From an uncultured Clostridia bacterium (GTDB lineage Bacteria > Bacillota > Clostridia > Christensenellales > UBA1242): a stretch of 5,063 bases of DNA. The translations under genes were made by a program, and so were the position numbers. The stretch is from contig CAMEUD010000084.1 of the NCBI GenBank assembly GCA_945937975.1, positions 1-5,063 on the forward strand, in the 5' to 3' direction. Within the stretch, counting starts at the first letter, position 1. Every line of letters begins with the position of its first letter. Positions 1 to 4,332 of this stretch are shown one piece after another. The notes under the pieces were generated by a model. That model ran no database searches. It saw only the letters and a list, made by a program, of their open reading frames with translations, and was not told the origin of the DNA.

Positions 1-30
1 CTGTGAAGTTCGATACAACCAGATTTAAAA

Positions 31-78
31 TGTCCCATATTGGAACTGTCATTTCTATAATCATGTATGGGACAACCA
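31..78 (+). other. Hairpin with tRNA-like acceptor end (possible mini-tRNA or tRNA remnant)
   Basis: A perfect 9-bp inverted repeat pairs TGTCCCATA (31-39) with TATGGGACA (66-74). Read as a tRNA acceptor, seven pairs (31-37 with 68-74) are followed by A75 and CCA at 76-78, and the 5' strand is followed by T38 A39, the usual bases at tRNA positions 8 and 9. The 28-30-base interior is about half that of a normal tRNA. It can form an imperfect stem (48-52 with 60-64, one C-C mismatch and one G-U pair) around a 7-base loop with CTA in the anticodon place. There is no T-arm. It may be a tRNA remnant, a small structured RNA, or chance. No U-tract follows, so it is not a standard terminator. Confidence 0.35.
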
Positions 79-99
79 AAATATTTTCATTTTAATATT

Positions 100-130
100 A
101 ATCAGTCATGTTGAGAAACAGTATCTGATT
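100..130 (+). other. Stem-loop abutting the tRNA-Tyr 5' end
   Basis: AATCAG (100-105) pairs with CTGATT (125-130). Inside a small asymmetric internal loop, TGTT (109-112) pairs with AACA (117-120) and closes a GAGA tetraloop of the GNRA type. The 3' strand ends exactly one base before the first base of the tRNA at 131. In the precursor this helix would stack next to the acceptor stem, at the RNase P cleavage point. A role in tRNA processing is inference. Confidence 0.4.
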
Positions 131-213
131 GGGTAGATAGGTAAGTGGTTAAAACGGGCAGACTGTAAATCTGTTGGCATCAGCCTTCGGTAGTTCGAAT
201 CCATCTCTACCCA
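131..213 (+). tRNA. tRNA-Tyr (anticodon GTA)
   Basis: This class II tRNA supplies tyrosine at TAC/TAT codons, presumably supplementing the host pool during phage growth. The acceptor stem is GGGTAGA (131-137) with TCTACCC (206-212), and the discriminator is A213. The anticodon stem (158-162 with 170-174) closes the loop CTGTAAA with GTA at 165-167. The long variable arm (175-188) contains GGC/GCC around ATCA, as expected for bacterial tRNA-Tyr. The T-loop is TTCGAAT (194-200). CCA is not encoded. Two weak spots are visible: an A-C mismatch in the T-stem (192/202) and a G-G opposition at the outer D-stem pair (140/156). They suggest a diverged phage tRNA rather than a host housekeeping copy. 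Identity is certain; full function is likely but not proven. Confidence 0.95.
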
Positions 214-237
214 CAAAATTACAGAAGGATAAGTATT

Positions 238-274
238 ATCATCAGAAGTCATATGATTTCTGATGATTTTTTTT
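238..274 (+). terminator. Intrinsic terminator after tRNA-Tyr
   Basis: ATCATCAGAA (238-247) pairs perfectly with TTCTGATGAT (258-267). The pairing continues inward through a G-U and two more pairs to an ATAT loop (251-254). An uninterrupted run of T (267-274) follows. The hairpin starts 25 bases after the tRNA ends, so it should terminate the tRNA transcript and insulate it from the operon promoter at 336-366. Confidence 0.88.
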
Positions 275-292
275 ACGAATACGATTTACGAA
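272..292. repeat. Tandem TTTACGAA pair upstream of the operon promoter
   Basis: TTTACGAA occurs at 272-279 and again at 285-292, a 13-base period with TACGA between. The pair lies about 44 bases upstream of the -33 element. The nested ATACGATTTACGA (279-291) recurs, minus one T, as ATACGATTACGA at 758-769 in the next intergenic stretch. Spaced direct repeats near a promoter are typical of regulator binding sites, but no regulator is visible here and the function is inferred. Confidence 0.35.
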
Positions 293-335
293 ATTTCTGA
301 AAAATAATTTTTTTGAAAAAAAGTTTATTAAAAAT

Positions 336-366
336 TTTGATATGTCATAAAAAAGATGTATCTTTG
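336..366 (+). promoter_or_regulatory. Bacteroidetes-type promoter for the gene block
   Basis: A TTTG at 336-339 is followed after exactly 19 bases by TATCTTTG at 359-366, an exact match to the TAnnTTTG -7 consensus used by the primary sigma factor of Bacteroidetes, with normal spacing. Transcription would start near 372-375, leaving a leader of about 30 bases before the ATG at 403. I found no other exact TAnnTTTG match downstream, so this may drive the whole run of genes. Confidence 0.8.
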
Positions 367-402
367 TAGTGTAATTAAAAAACATCATTAATATTCAGAA
401 AT

Positions 403-741
403 ATGAAGGCAATTGTAAAGTTTAGTTGTGGAAAAAATCATCCCTTGTTTAACCTTCCCGTAGAAGCGGAGATTGTTCCTTGTTGTGGATATGATAGGAT
501 GCAAGTTGATGGAACAACTGTTAGTCGAATCTATTTCCCAGAAAATGGCAAAGGTTACGTGGTTTTCAATAAAGGTGAACTTGTTGGTTTTAGGAAATCT
601 CCAGCTTATGTCAAACATCACAATGGTTATGTCTCTGAAATCTTTGATGAACAACTCGGAAAGTGGGTTTCCGCAAGAGAGTATTGTGAGTATATAACTT
701 ATAAGCGACTGAAACAGAAATTTGAAAAAACAGAAGTATGA
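403..741 (+). CDS. Hypothetical phage protein, 112 aa, first gene of operon
   Basis: I do not recognise this protein. It appears soluble, with no signal peptide or membrane segment. The N-terminal half is probably beta-rich and has a cysteine/histidine cluster (C9, H13, C27, C28) that could bind metal. A His-His pair follows at 72-73, and the C-terminus (about 86-112) is a basic, helical tail. The start is the first ATG about 30 bases after the predicted transcription start. No SD sequence precedes it, only an A/T-rich leader, which is normal in Bacteroidetes. As the promoter-proximal gene it should be among the most strongly expressed. Its stop codon lies inside an inverted repeat (736-761) and overlaps the ATG of a small ORF at 738. 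Confidence 0.85.
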   Translation: MKAIVKFSCGKNHPLFNLPVEAEIVPCCGYDRMQVDGTTVSRIYFPENGKGYVVFNKGELVGFRKSPAYVKHHNGYVSEIFDEQLGKWVSAREYCEYITYKRLKQKFEKTEV

Positions 742-761
742 AAAAGTTCATGATTTCATAC
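736..761. repeat. Inverted repeat over the stop of the 403 gene
   Basis: GTATGAAA (736-743) is perfectly complementary to TTTCATAC (754-761), with a 10-base loop. It covers the TGA stop of the 403-741 gene and the ATG at 738. No T-run follows directly, so it is not a clear terminator. It could be a weak attenuator, an mRNA-stabilising hairpin, or a structure masking the start of the small ORF at 738. Confidence 0.45.
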
Positions 762-824
762 GATTACGATTTTCGTTTTGTTATTTTTAATATAAAAACT
801 TATGATGCAAACAGTAATACATAA
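738..824 (+). CDS. Possible small protein, 28 aa, coupled to the upstream gene
   Basis: An ATG at 738 overlaps the TGA stop of the preceding gene as ATGA, the arrangement also seen at 2030, 2335, 2721 and 3456. It opens a 28-codon frame that begins MKKFMISYDYDFRF and ends at TAA 822-824, filling the otherwise empty gap and overlapping the start of the 802 gene by 23 bases. The peptide alternates aromatic, charged and hydrophobic residues, like a beta-hairpin. The opening MKKFMISYD resembles starts of longer phage proteins as I recall them, so it may be a truncated remnant. No SD is present and the start sits in a hairpin. In such AT-rich DNA a 28-codon frame can also arise by chance. Confidence 0.3.
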   Translation: MKKFMISYDYDFRFVIFNIKTYDANSNT

Positions 825-1080
825 TGTTCAGAAAAAACCATTTATCTCTCAAGTAGGCCAGTTCAAATATAATGAGTTATTACTTGACTTGAAGAATTTC
901 TTCAGATATATGAAGCAAGATTTTAATAGACTCGAATGTATTGAAATTTTCGGACAAACTGATGGAATTCGATTATGGGACAAATATTCACAAACTTTCA
1001 AAAATGATGTCCTCTTGTTCTTCCTTGATCTGACGGAACCTGAACAACAGAAACTCATTAATAAATTTAAATTATTATAA
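802..1080 (+). CDS. Hypothetical phage protein, 92 aa
   Basis: I do not recognise this protein. It is small, apparently soluble and mostly helical: residues about 26-45 form an amphipathic, basic helix, and residues about 58-92 form a second helical half rich in Phe, Leu and Lys. No cysteine cluster or membrane segment is evident apart from C46. An in-frame stop lies just upstream at 793-795, so ATG 802 is the earliest ATG; the adjacent ATG 805 would remove only one residue. There is no SD, only an A/T-rich leader. The stop is directly followed by the next start with no gap, which points to translational coupling with the 1081 gene and possibly a shared function. Confidence 0.75.
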   Translation: MMQTVIHNVQKKPFISQVGQFKYNELLLDLKNFFRYMKQDFNRLECIEIFGQTDGIRLWDKYSQTFKNDVLLFFLDLTEPEQQKLINKFKLL

Positions 1081-1662
1081 ATGGAAACCAAAGTTGCAGT
1101 TTTTAATCCAATTGGAAAGTTAAATGAAATATCTGAATTAAAACGATTGTCAGTTAATATTCAAAAAGCAGTTGAAATTACAGGTATCGAAATTAATTCC
1201 AAAATAATCACTGATGAATTAAATAAGCGTGTTGAAGAATGGAAGAATAAATTTTCAGAAATCATAAATTATCTCTCGAATTTCTGGGGTAAATATGTAC
1301 ATATCAAATTTTATTATAATGCAAATTATACTGATGATAGAGAAACCAATCCAATATGGACTTGTGATTATGAAGTAAATGGTTTATTATACAAATTTGT
1401 TCCAGAAAATGACTGTTTGTTTGGTGTGTTTAATGAGTTAAATGACCCTTATTATACATCTTTAAAAGATAATAGTATCGACTTATTACAATATGTTGAA
1501 ACACATCGTATGGAAATCAATGAAATAAGTCAAGAAGATTTTATTAAACAAGTACAAGAAGAAAATTTCAAAGTGTTAAATAATATGCTTGATAAAATCG
1601 AGAGTGGAAATTATGAACTTACAGAGAATGGTTATCAAAGAAAGGATACAATTAGTAAATGA
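1081..1662 (+). CDS. Hypothetical phage protein, 193 aa
   Basis: I do not recognise this protein, the largest in the window. Residues about 12-68 look helical, with coiled-coil-like spacing of Leu, Ile and charged residues. Residues about 69-125 are rich in Tyr, Phe, Trp and Asn and probably form a beta-rich core. Residues about 140-180 are acidic and helical. There is no signal peptide, membrane segment or recognisable catalytic motif. The ATG abuts the stop of the 802 gene and no SD is present, so initiation probably relies on ribosomes arriving from that gene. A gap of 23 bases separates it from the SD-preceded genes that follow. Confidence 0.85.
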   Translation: METKVAVFNPIGKLNEISELKRLSVNIQKAVEITGIEINSKIITDELNKRVEEWKNKFSEIINYLSNFWGKYVHIKFYYNANYTDDRETNPIWTCDYEVNGLLYKFVPENDCLFGVFNELNDPYYTSLKDNSIDLLQYVETHRMEINEISQEDFIKQVQEENFKVLNNMLDKIESGNYELTENGYQRKDTISK

Positions 1663-1674
1663 CATATACCGAAC

Positions 1675-1682
1675 GAAGGTGA
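1675..1682 (+). promoter_or_regulatory. Weak SD before the 1686 gene
   Basis: GAAGGTGA (1675-1682) partly matches the anti-SD complement and lies only three bases before ATG 1686, closer than optimal. It is the first SD-like sequence in the operon; the three clear upstream genes lack one. Confidence 0.45.
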
Positions 1683-1685
1683 ATA

Positions 1686-2033
1686 ATGAATAATATTACT
1701 AATATGACAAGAGAAGAAATTAACAAGTTTTCAGGAGTAGAACCTTACTGCTTTGAAACAGATAGAGAAGAGGACTGGTATAAGATGGGTTGTATTGATG
1801 GTCTTGAAGCTGCAGATGCAGAACCTAATATTAGAAGACTATGGCACAATCCAAGCGAAGAACCGCAAGATGATTTAGAACTAATTATCTACAAATACAA
1901 AGATAATTTCTGGTTTACCAGAAAACAAAATATTATTAAATATCATAATAGTTGGAAGCACTTTATATCTGAAGAACAAATGATACTATGGGCTTACGTC
2001 AAAGACCTATTTCCGAAAGGAGGTGATAAATGA
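1686..2033 (+). CDS. DUF551-like phage protein, 115 aa
   Basis: Function unknown. The C-terminal half has the layout of DUF551-like phage proteins: an opening WHNPSEEP (53-60), a beta-rich middle with scattered aromatics (65-90), and a closing WAYVKDLFP (102-110). The N-terminal half carries WYKMGCIDGLEAAD (31-44), an adapter-like segment that I recall from similar gut phage proteins. The family is widespread in phages and prophages and has no known activity. The last residues KGGDK are encoded by the SD of the next gene, and the TGA stop overlaps that gene's ATG as ATGA. The family assignment is from recognised motifs, not a search. Confidence 0.85.
   Translation: MNNITNMTREEINKFSGVEPYCFETDREEDWYKMGCIDGLEAADAEPNIRRLWHNPSEEPQDDLELIIYKYKDNFWFTRKQNIIKYHNSWKHFISEEQMILWAYVKDLFPKGGDK
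2016..2026 (+). promoter_or_regulatory. Strong SD before the 2030 gene
   Basis: AAAGGAGGTGA, followed by T, is almost the full complement of the 16S rRNA 3' end. GGAGG (2019-2023) lies six bases before ATG 2030. The block is inside the upstream coding region, where it encodes K-G-G-D. Such a strong SD is unusual for Bacteroidetes-type genes. Confidence 0.85.
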
Positions 2034-2338
2034 AAAAAGTAACTGGACATAAACACATGTGTGTCAATATTCGTGGTATGCTAAACCACTTCGGTAGAAA
2101 ATCAATGGCAGGTCTTATTACTGACAAAGGTAGAGAGTTATCCGATGAAGAAGCACGTGATTATCTCTATGATCATATTGAAAAAGGTCATAAGGTACTA
2201 CCTTTATGTGATGAAGATGAGTGTCCAGATTTTGACTATTTCGGTGGAGGTTGCCCCGGACATAATGTCAAATACTACGATGATGACGATAAAGAAATCA
2301 CTAAAGAAGAATACGAACAGAAAGGATGTGAGGTATGA
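2030..2338 (+). CDS. Conserved Cys/His-containing phage protein, 102 aa
   Basis: Function unknown. I recall similar small proteins from Bacteroidales phages and prophages. The conserved-looking parts are 'MAGLITDKGRELSDEEA' (26-42), 'KGHKVLP' (52-58), and a cluster C60-x4-C65-x9-C75-x2-H78 containing DFDYFGGGCPGH. The cluster could hold a structural metal ion, although it is not a classical zinc-finger spacing. An acidic segment (DDDDKE, about 84-89) follows. The protein appears soluble, and it may bind nucleic acid or protein, which I cannot show. The start is set by the strong SD and the ATGA overlap with the preceding stop. The stop again overlaps the next start as ATGA. Confidence 0.85.
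   Translation: MKKVTGHKHMCVNIRGMLNHFGRKSMAGLITDKGRELSDEEARDYLYDHIEKGHKVLPLCDEDECPDFDYFGGGCPGHNVKYYDDDDKEITKEEYEQKGCEV
2321..2331 (+). promoter_or_regulatory. Variant SD before yopX-like gene
   Basis: AAAGGATGTGA differs by one base (G to T) from the AAAGGAGGTGA blocks at 2016 and 2707. AAAGGA leaves eight bases to ATG 2335. It encodes K-G-C-E at the end of the upstream protein. Confidence 0.6.
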
Positions 2339-2724
2339 GAACAATTAAATTCAGAGGGAAACCTATCCAAGGCGATCATTTGTATGAAAATTTCGTTTAT
2401 GGGAACTTAGTAAAATATGCAAGTGGTGTATATAATATCCTTGTTCCTATTCAGTGGGGGTTTGAGAACTATGAGATTGACCCTGAATCCATCGGACAAT
2501 TCACTGGATTATATGATTGTGAAGGTGAGGAAATCTTTGAAGGAGATATACTGGACTTTAATGGTCTTAAAGTTGAAGTACGATTCGTACGAGGAGTGTT
2601 TGCATTATTAGTCAATGGTAACCTTGATGACGAGTTATGTGGAGATTGCATAACTGATTTATTTGCTAAAGTAATTGGTAATGTATATGAAAATCCAGAC
2701 ATTCTGAAAGGAGGTGAACAATGA
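2335..2724 (+). CDS. YopX family phage protein, 129 aa
   Basis: The protein shows the YopX (TIGR01671/PF09643) signature from end to end: an opening IKFRGK (4-9), a VYGNLV segment (21-26), the core YEIDPESIGQFTGL (46-59), then EEIFEGDIL (65-73), and a closing VIGNVYENPDIL (113-124). The family is named after a Bacillus phage SPbeta protein and is very common in phages of Firmicutes and Bacteroidetes; its molecular function is unknown. The length is normal and nothing is missing, so the gene looks intact. Start and stop both overlap neighbours as ATGA. The tail KGGEQ is encoded by the SD of the following gene, so it is probably not part of the conserved fold. Confidence 0.95.
   Translation: MRTIKFRGKPIQGDHLYENFVYGNLVKYASGVYNILVPIQWGFENYEIDPESIGQFTGLYDCEGEEIFEGDILDFNGLKVEVRFVRGVFALLVNGNLDDELCGDCITDLFAKVIGNVYENPDILKGGEQ
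2707..2717 (+). promoter_or_regulatory. Strong SD before the 2721 gene
   Basis: AAAGGAGGTGA is identical over 11 bases to the block at 2016-2026, with the same six-base distance from GGAGG to the ATG (2721). It encodes K-G-G-E at the end of the YopX protein. Confidence 0.85.
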
Positions 2725-2951
2725 CAGAAATATTAATAATCTTACTAACATTATCATTCAGTTGTATATTTCTATTGGTGAAATATATGAATTACTTAAA
2801 GAAACTTATTGATAAATTAGAGAAAAAGATTGACACCTTACAATATCAAACAGACGATGTTTTGCACGATATCAATATTGTAAATGAAAATGTGCGTAAT
2901 GTTTATGGATTGTTGGGTAGAATGAAAGATAAAAATAATAATTATGACTGA
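2721..2951 (+). CDS. Small membrane-anchored coiled-coil protein, 76 aa
   Basis: Residues about 4-20 form one hydrophobic segment of Ile, Leu, Phe and Val with no charges, long enough to cross the inner membrane. Several lysines follow at once (K21, K27, K28, K32, K35, K36), so by the positive-inside rule the C-terminal part should face the cytoplasm. Residues about 22-68 show heptad-like hydrophobic spacing and should form a coiled coil, with a short polar end. I cannot name a family. It could be a scaffold or a holin- or spanin-like protein, but no lysis gene is nearby and the orientation argues against a spanin. The start follows a strong SD. Its last 8 bases overlap the phosphatase gene. 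Confidence 0.75.
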   Translation: MTEILIILLTLSFSCIFLLVKYMNYLKKLIDKLEKKIDTLQYQTDDVLHDINIVNENVRNVYGLLGRMKDKNNNYD

Positions 2952-3459
2952 AATTTTAAAAAACAAAAAAGTAATATTCTGTGATTTGGATGGAACACTT
3001 ATCGAAACTATAAGTGGAGAAACATTTCCAAAAGGCATTTGGGATATGAGAATAAAGTTAGATGTTCTTGATGCTATCAAAAAACTAAATCCAGAATACG
3101 TATTGATAGTCTCAAACCAAGGTGGTATAGAAAGTGGGTTTGTAGATAGACATGATTTTAATAGCAAGTGCGAATATATCACACGTGCAATAAGAGAATA
3201 TTGTGGATGTGAATGTTATGCTATGTATTGTGATACCAATAACAAATCAGACCCATATCGTAAACCAAATACTAAAATGCTTGAAACGTTGTTAGAGGAT
3301 TATGTCGGAGATGATTTTGACTTCATTAAACAAAAATCTCTTATGATCGGCGATGCAAGTGGAAAAGAAGGACAATTTTCAGACAGTGATAAAAAGACTG
3401 CAGAAAACTTTGGTATAGATTATATGGATGTTAATGATTTTGTAAATGCTTTATTATGA
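2944..3459 (+). CDS. PNKP-type polynucleotide 3'-phosphatase (HAD superfamily)
   Basis: This family removes 3'-phosphates from broken DNA or RNA so that ends can be ligated or extended. The HAD motifs are all present: motif I DLDGT (14-18) with nucleophile D14 and acid/base D16; motif II SNQ (57-59) in VSNQGGIESG; motif III lysine K107 in PYRKPNT; motif IV GDASG (136-140) with D137, followed by FSDSDKKTAENFGI (145-158). The SG..FP spacing after motif I, RKP, and GDA-G plus FSD-D are typical of PNKP phosphatases rather than histidinol-phosphate phosphatase. At 171 aa it is a phosphatase domain only: no P-loop kinase is present. It has no SD and overlaps the previous gene by 8 bases, so it is probably translated by coupling. 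The exact substrate (DNA or tRNA ends) is unknown. Confidence 0.88.
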   Translation: MTEILKNKKVIFCDLDGTLIETISGETFPKGIWDMRIKLDVLDAIKKLNPEYVLIVSNQGGIESGFVDRHDFNSKCEYITRAIREYCGCECYAMYCDTNNKSDPYRKPNTKMLETLLEDYVGDDFDFIKQKSLMIGDASGKEGQFSDSDKKTAENFGIDYMDVNDFVNALL

Positions 3460-3959
3460 ACGAAAATTTGAATTTAGTAGAAATATTGAAAGACTGCCAG
3501 AAGGGAACTAAATTGTACTCAACGATTTATGGGGATGTGGAATTAGGAGAAGTACGCCTAAATGATAATGCATACCCAATCGAAATTAAAATCGGCGAAG
3601 GCAGTGACATGATTTGTGATACAACGAATGATGGAAGACTATTGGACGAATTCCCAGGTGAATGCACATTGTTCCCAAGCAAAGATCAGCGAGATTGGTC
3701 TAAATTTAATGTTAAGAAACATAGGTTTGACCCAAAGACATTTCAACCTTTCGATAAGGTGTTAGTGAAAAGGGGCGATGAAAATTATCATTTATGGTTT
3801 CCTGACTTCATTAGTTTTCCACCTAATGATGTTGATGAAACTGTTTTATGTATGACTACAGATGATGTAGATATGGTTATACCATACAATGAGGAAACTA
3901 AACACCTTATAGAGACAAATGATGACGCACCTGAATTTTACAGATATTGGGAGGATTGA
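3456..3959 (+). CDS. Conserved gut-phage hypothetical protein, 167 aa ('YRYWED' family)
   Basis: Function unknown, but I recognise the pattern from many Bacteroidales phage and prophage proteins. Landmarks in order are LKDCQKGTKLYS (11-22), a beta strand pair ending PIEIKI (41-46), GECTLFPSKDQRDWSKF (68-84), FDPKTFQPFDKVLV (91-104), a variable aromatic middle (111-135), IPYNEETKHL (142-151) and the terminal YRYWED (162-167). The repeated short strand segments suggest a beta-barrel or repeat fold. It appears soluble. The length is typical as I recall it, so the gene is probably intact. Its ATG overlaps the phosphatase stop as ATGA with no SD, implying coupled translation. The terminal W-E-D codons double as the SD of the next gene. 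Confidence 0.88.
   Translation: MNENLNLVEILKDCQKGTKLYSTIYGDVELGEVRLNDNAYPIEIKIGEGSDMICDTTNDGRLLDEFPGECTLFPSKDQRDWSKFNVKKHRFDPKTFQPFDKVLVKRGDENYHLWFPDFISFPPNDVDETVLCMTTDDVDMVIPYNEETKHLIETNDDAPEFYRYWED
3950..3954 (+). promoter_or_regulatory. SD in GGAGGATTGAGTT leader, before the 3963 gene
   Basis: GGAGG lies eight bases before ATG 3963. The surrounding block (3946-3965) is nearly repeated before the 4333 and 4713 genes. The preceding stop TGA is inside the block at 3957-3959. Confidence 0.8.
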
Positions 3960-3962
3960 GTT

Positions 3963-4304
3963 ATGACAGTTGAAGAGAAAGCTTTGATATGGGCACGAAG
4001 ACAAAAAGGTAATGTCCTTAACAATAAAAATGTTGATTGCTTTATAGCAGGATATAATACAGCTGATAAAGAGTATAAAGAGATTATTAACAAAGAACAT
4101 AAAGAAATCTTAAAGGAAATCTTGACGGAATTACCTGATAAATTAGAAAAACAGATTGAAAATGAGAAGCAAGATTTTGATCATAGTGGATATATGTATT
4201 ACTATCCAGATTCGTTTATTAAGAAAAAATCTGCATATATTGCATTATGTGCCGCTTTAAGACAATGTGAGGAATTTATTGATGACATAAAATTATTACT
4301 ATAA
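3963..4304 (+). CDS. Hypothetical phage protein, 113 aa
   Basis: I cannot assign a firm family. The N-terminus (MTVEEKALIWARRQKG... then CFIAGYNTADKEY, residues 1-38) resembles the small-protein opening I recall in gut phages, where a helix is followed by an F-x-A-G-Y/A turn. Residues about 36-70 form a long charged helix with coiled-coil character (KEIINKEHKEILKEILTEL). A Tyr-rich link (77-82) and a C-terminal helix (90-113) follow. It is likely a soluble all-helical protein. The start is fixed by the well-placed SD three bases after the upstream stop. It ends 28 bases before the next gene, one of the few real gaps in the operon. Confidence 0.85.
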   Translation: MTVEEKALIWARRQKGNVLNNKNVDCFIAGYNTADKEYKEIINKEHKEILKEILTELPDKLEKQIENEKQDFDHSGYMYYYPDSFIKKKSAYIALCAALRQCEEFIDDIKLLL

Positions 4305-4319
4305 TAATTATAAACATTA

Positions 4320-4324
4320 GGAGG
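4320..4324 (+). promoter_or_regulatory. SD in GGAGGATTAAGTT leader, before the 4333 gene
   Basis: GGAGG lies eight bases before ATG 4333. Unlike the other copies this block (4315-4335) is wholly intergenic, so its likeness to the 3946 and 4697 blocks is not forced by coding. Confidence 0.85.
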
Positions 4325-4332
4325 ATTAAGTT

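Larger units (their letters stand above)
1..130. other. Non-coding leader upstream of tRNA-Tyr
   Basis: I see no convincing coding region in this stretch. It holds two inverted repeats, listed separately (31-78 and 100-130), and a short direct repeat ACAACCA at 15-21 and 72-78. The first copy follows a T-loop-like TTCGA at 9-13, but no T-stem forms around it. No Bacteroidetes -7 box (TAnnTTTG) is visible, so the downstream tRNA is probably transcribed from a promoter before the window. The stretch could be the decayed edge of a tRNA cluster, which is inference. Confidence 0.5.

Noticed and set aside
1..21. 3' end of another tRNA (TTCGA followed by ACAACCA)
   Set aside because: The T-loop-like TTCGATA is present, but the flanking bases (TGAAG and CAACC) make only two of five T-stem pairs, and no acceptor strand can be checked within the window.
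131..213. tRNA-Tyr as an attachment site of an integrated element
   Set aside because: No integrase and no second copy of the tRNA 3' end is present in the window, so there is no support for an att site.
388..654. Minus-strand open frame opposite the first gene
   Set aside because: It lies almost wholly opposite the 403-741 gene, which has a promoter and co-directional neighbours. The antisense frame has no promoter or SD and is a shadow.
777..807. Second Bacteroidetes promoter before the 802 gene
   Set aside because: A TTTG occurs at 777-780, but nothing like TAnnTTTG lies 19-21 bases further on.
2578..2590. Palindrome GTACGATTCGTAC, like the ATACGATTACGA element
   Set aside because: It lies inside the yopX-like coding region and matches only in part. 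A chance coding palindrome is the simpler reading.
2721..2960. Duplicated gene starts (both the 2721 and 2944 proteins begin MTEIL)
   Set aside because: The likeness ends after about five residues; one continues as a membrane segment, the other as a HAD domain. This is too short to claim duplication.
2838..3182. Minus-strand 114-codon open frame
   Set aside because: It covers the N-terminal half of the phosphatase gene, whose motifs are unmistakable. All real genes here are on the plus strand.
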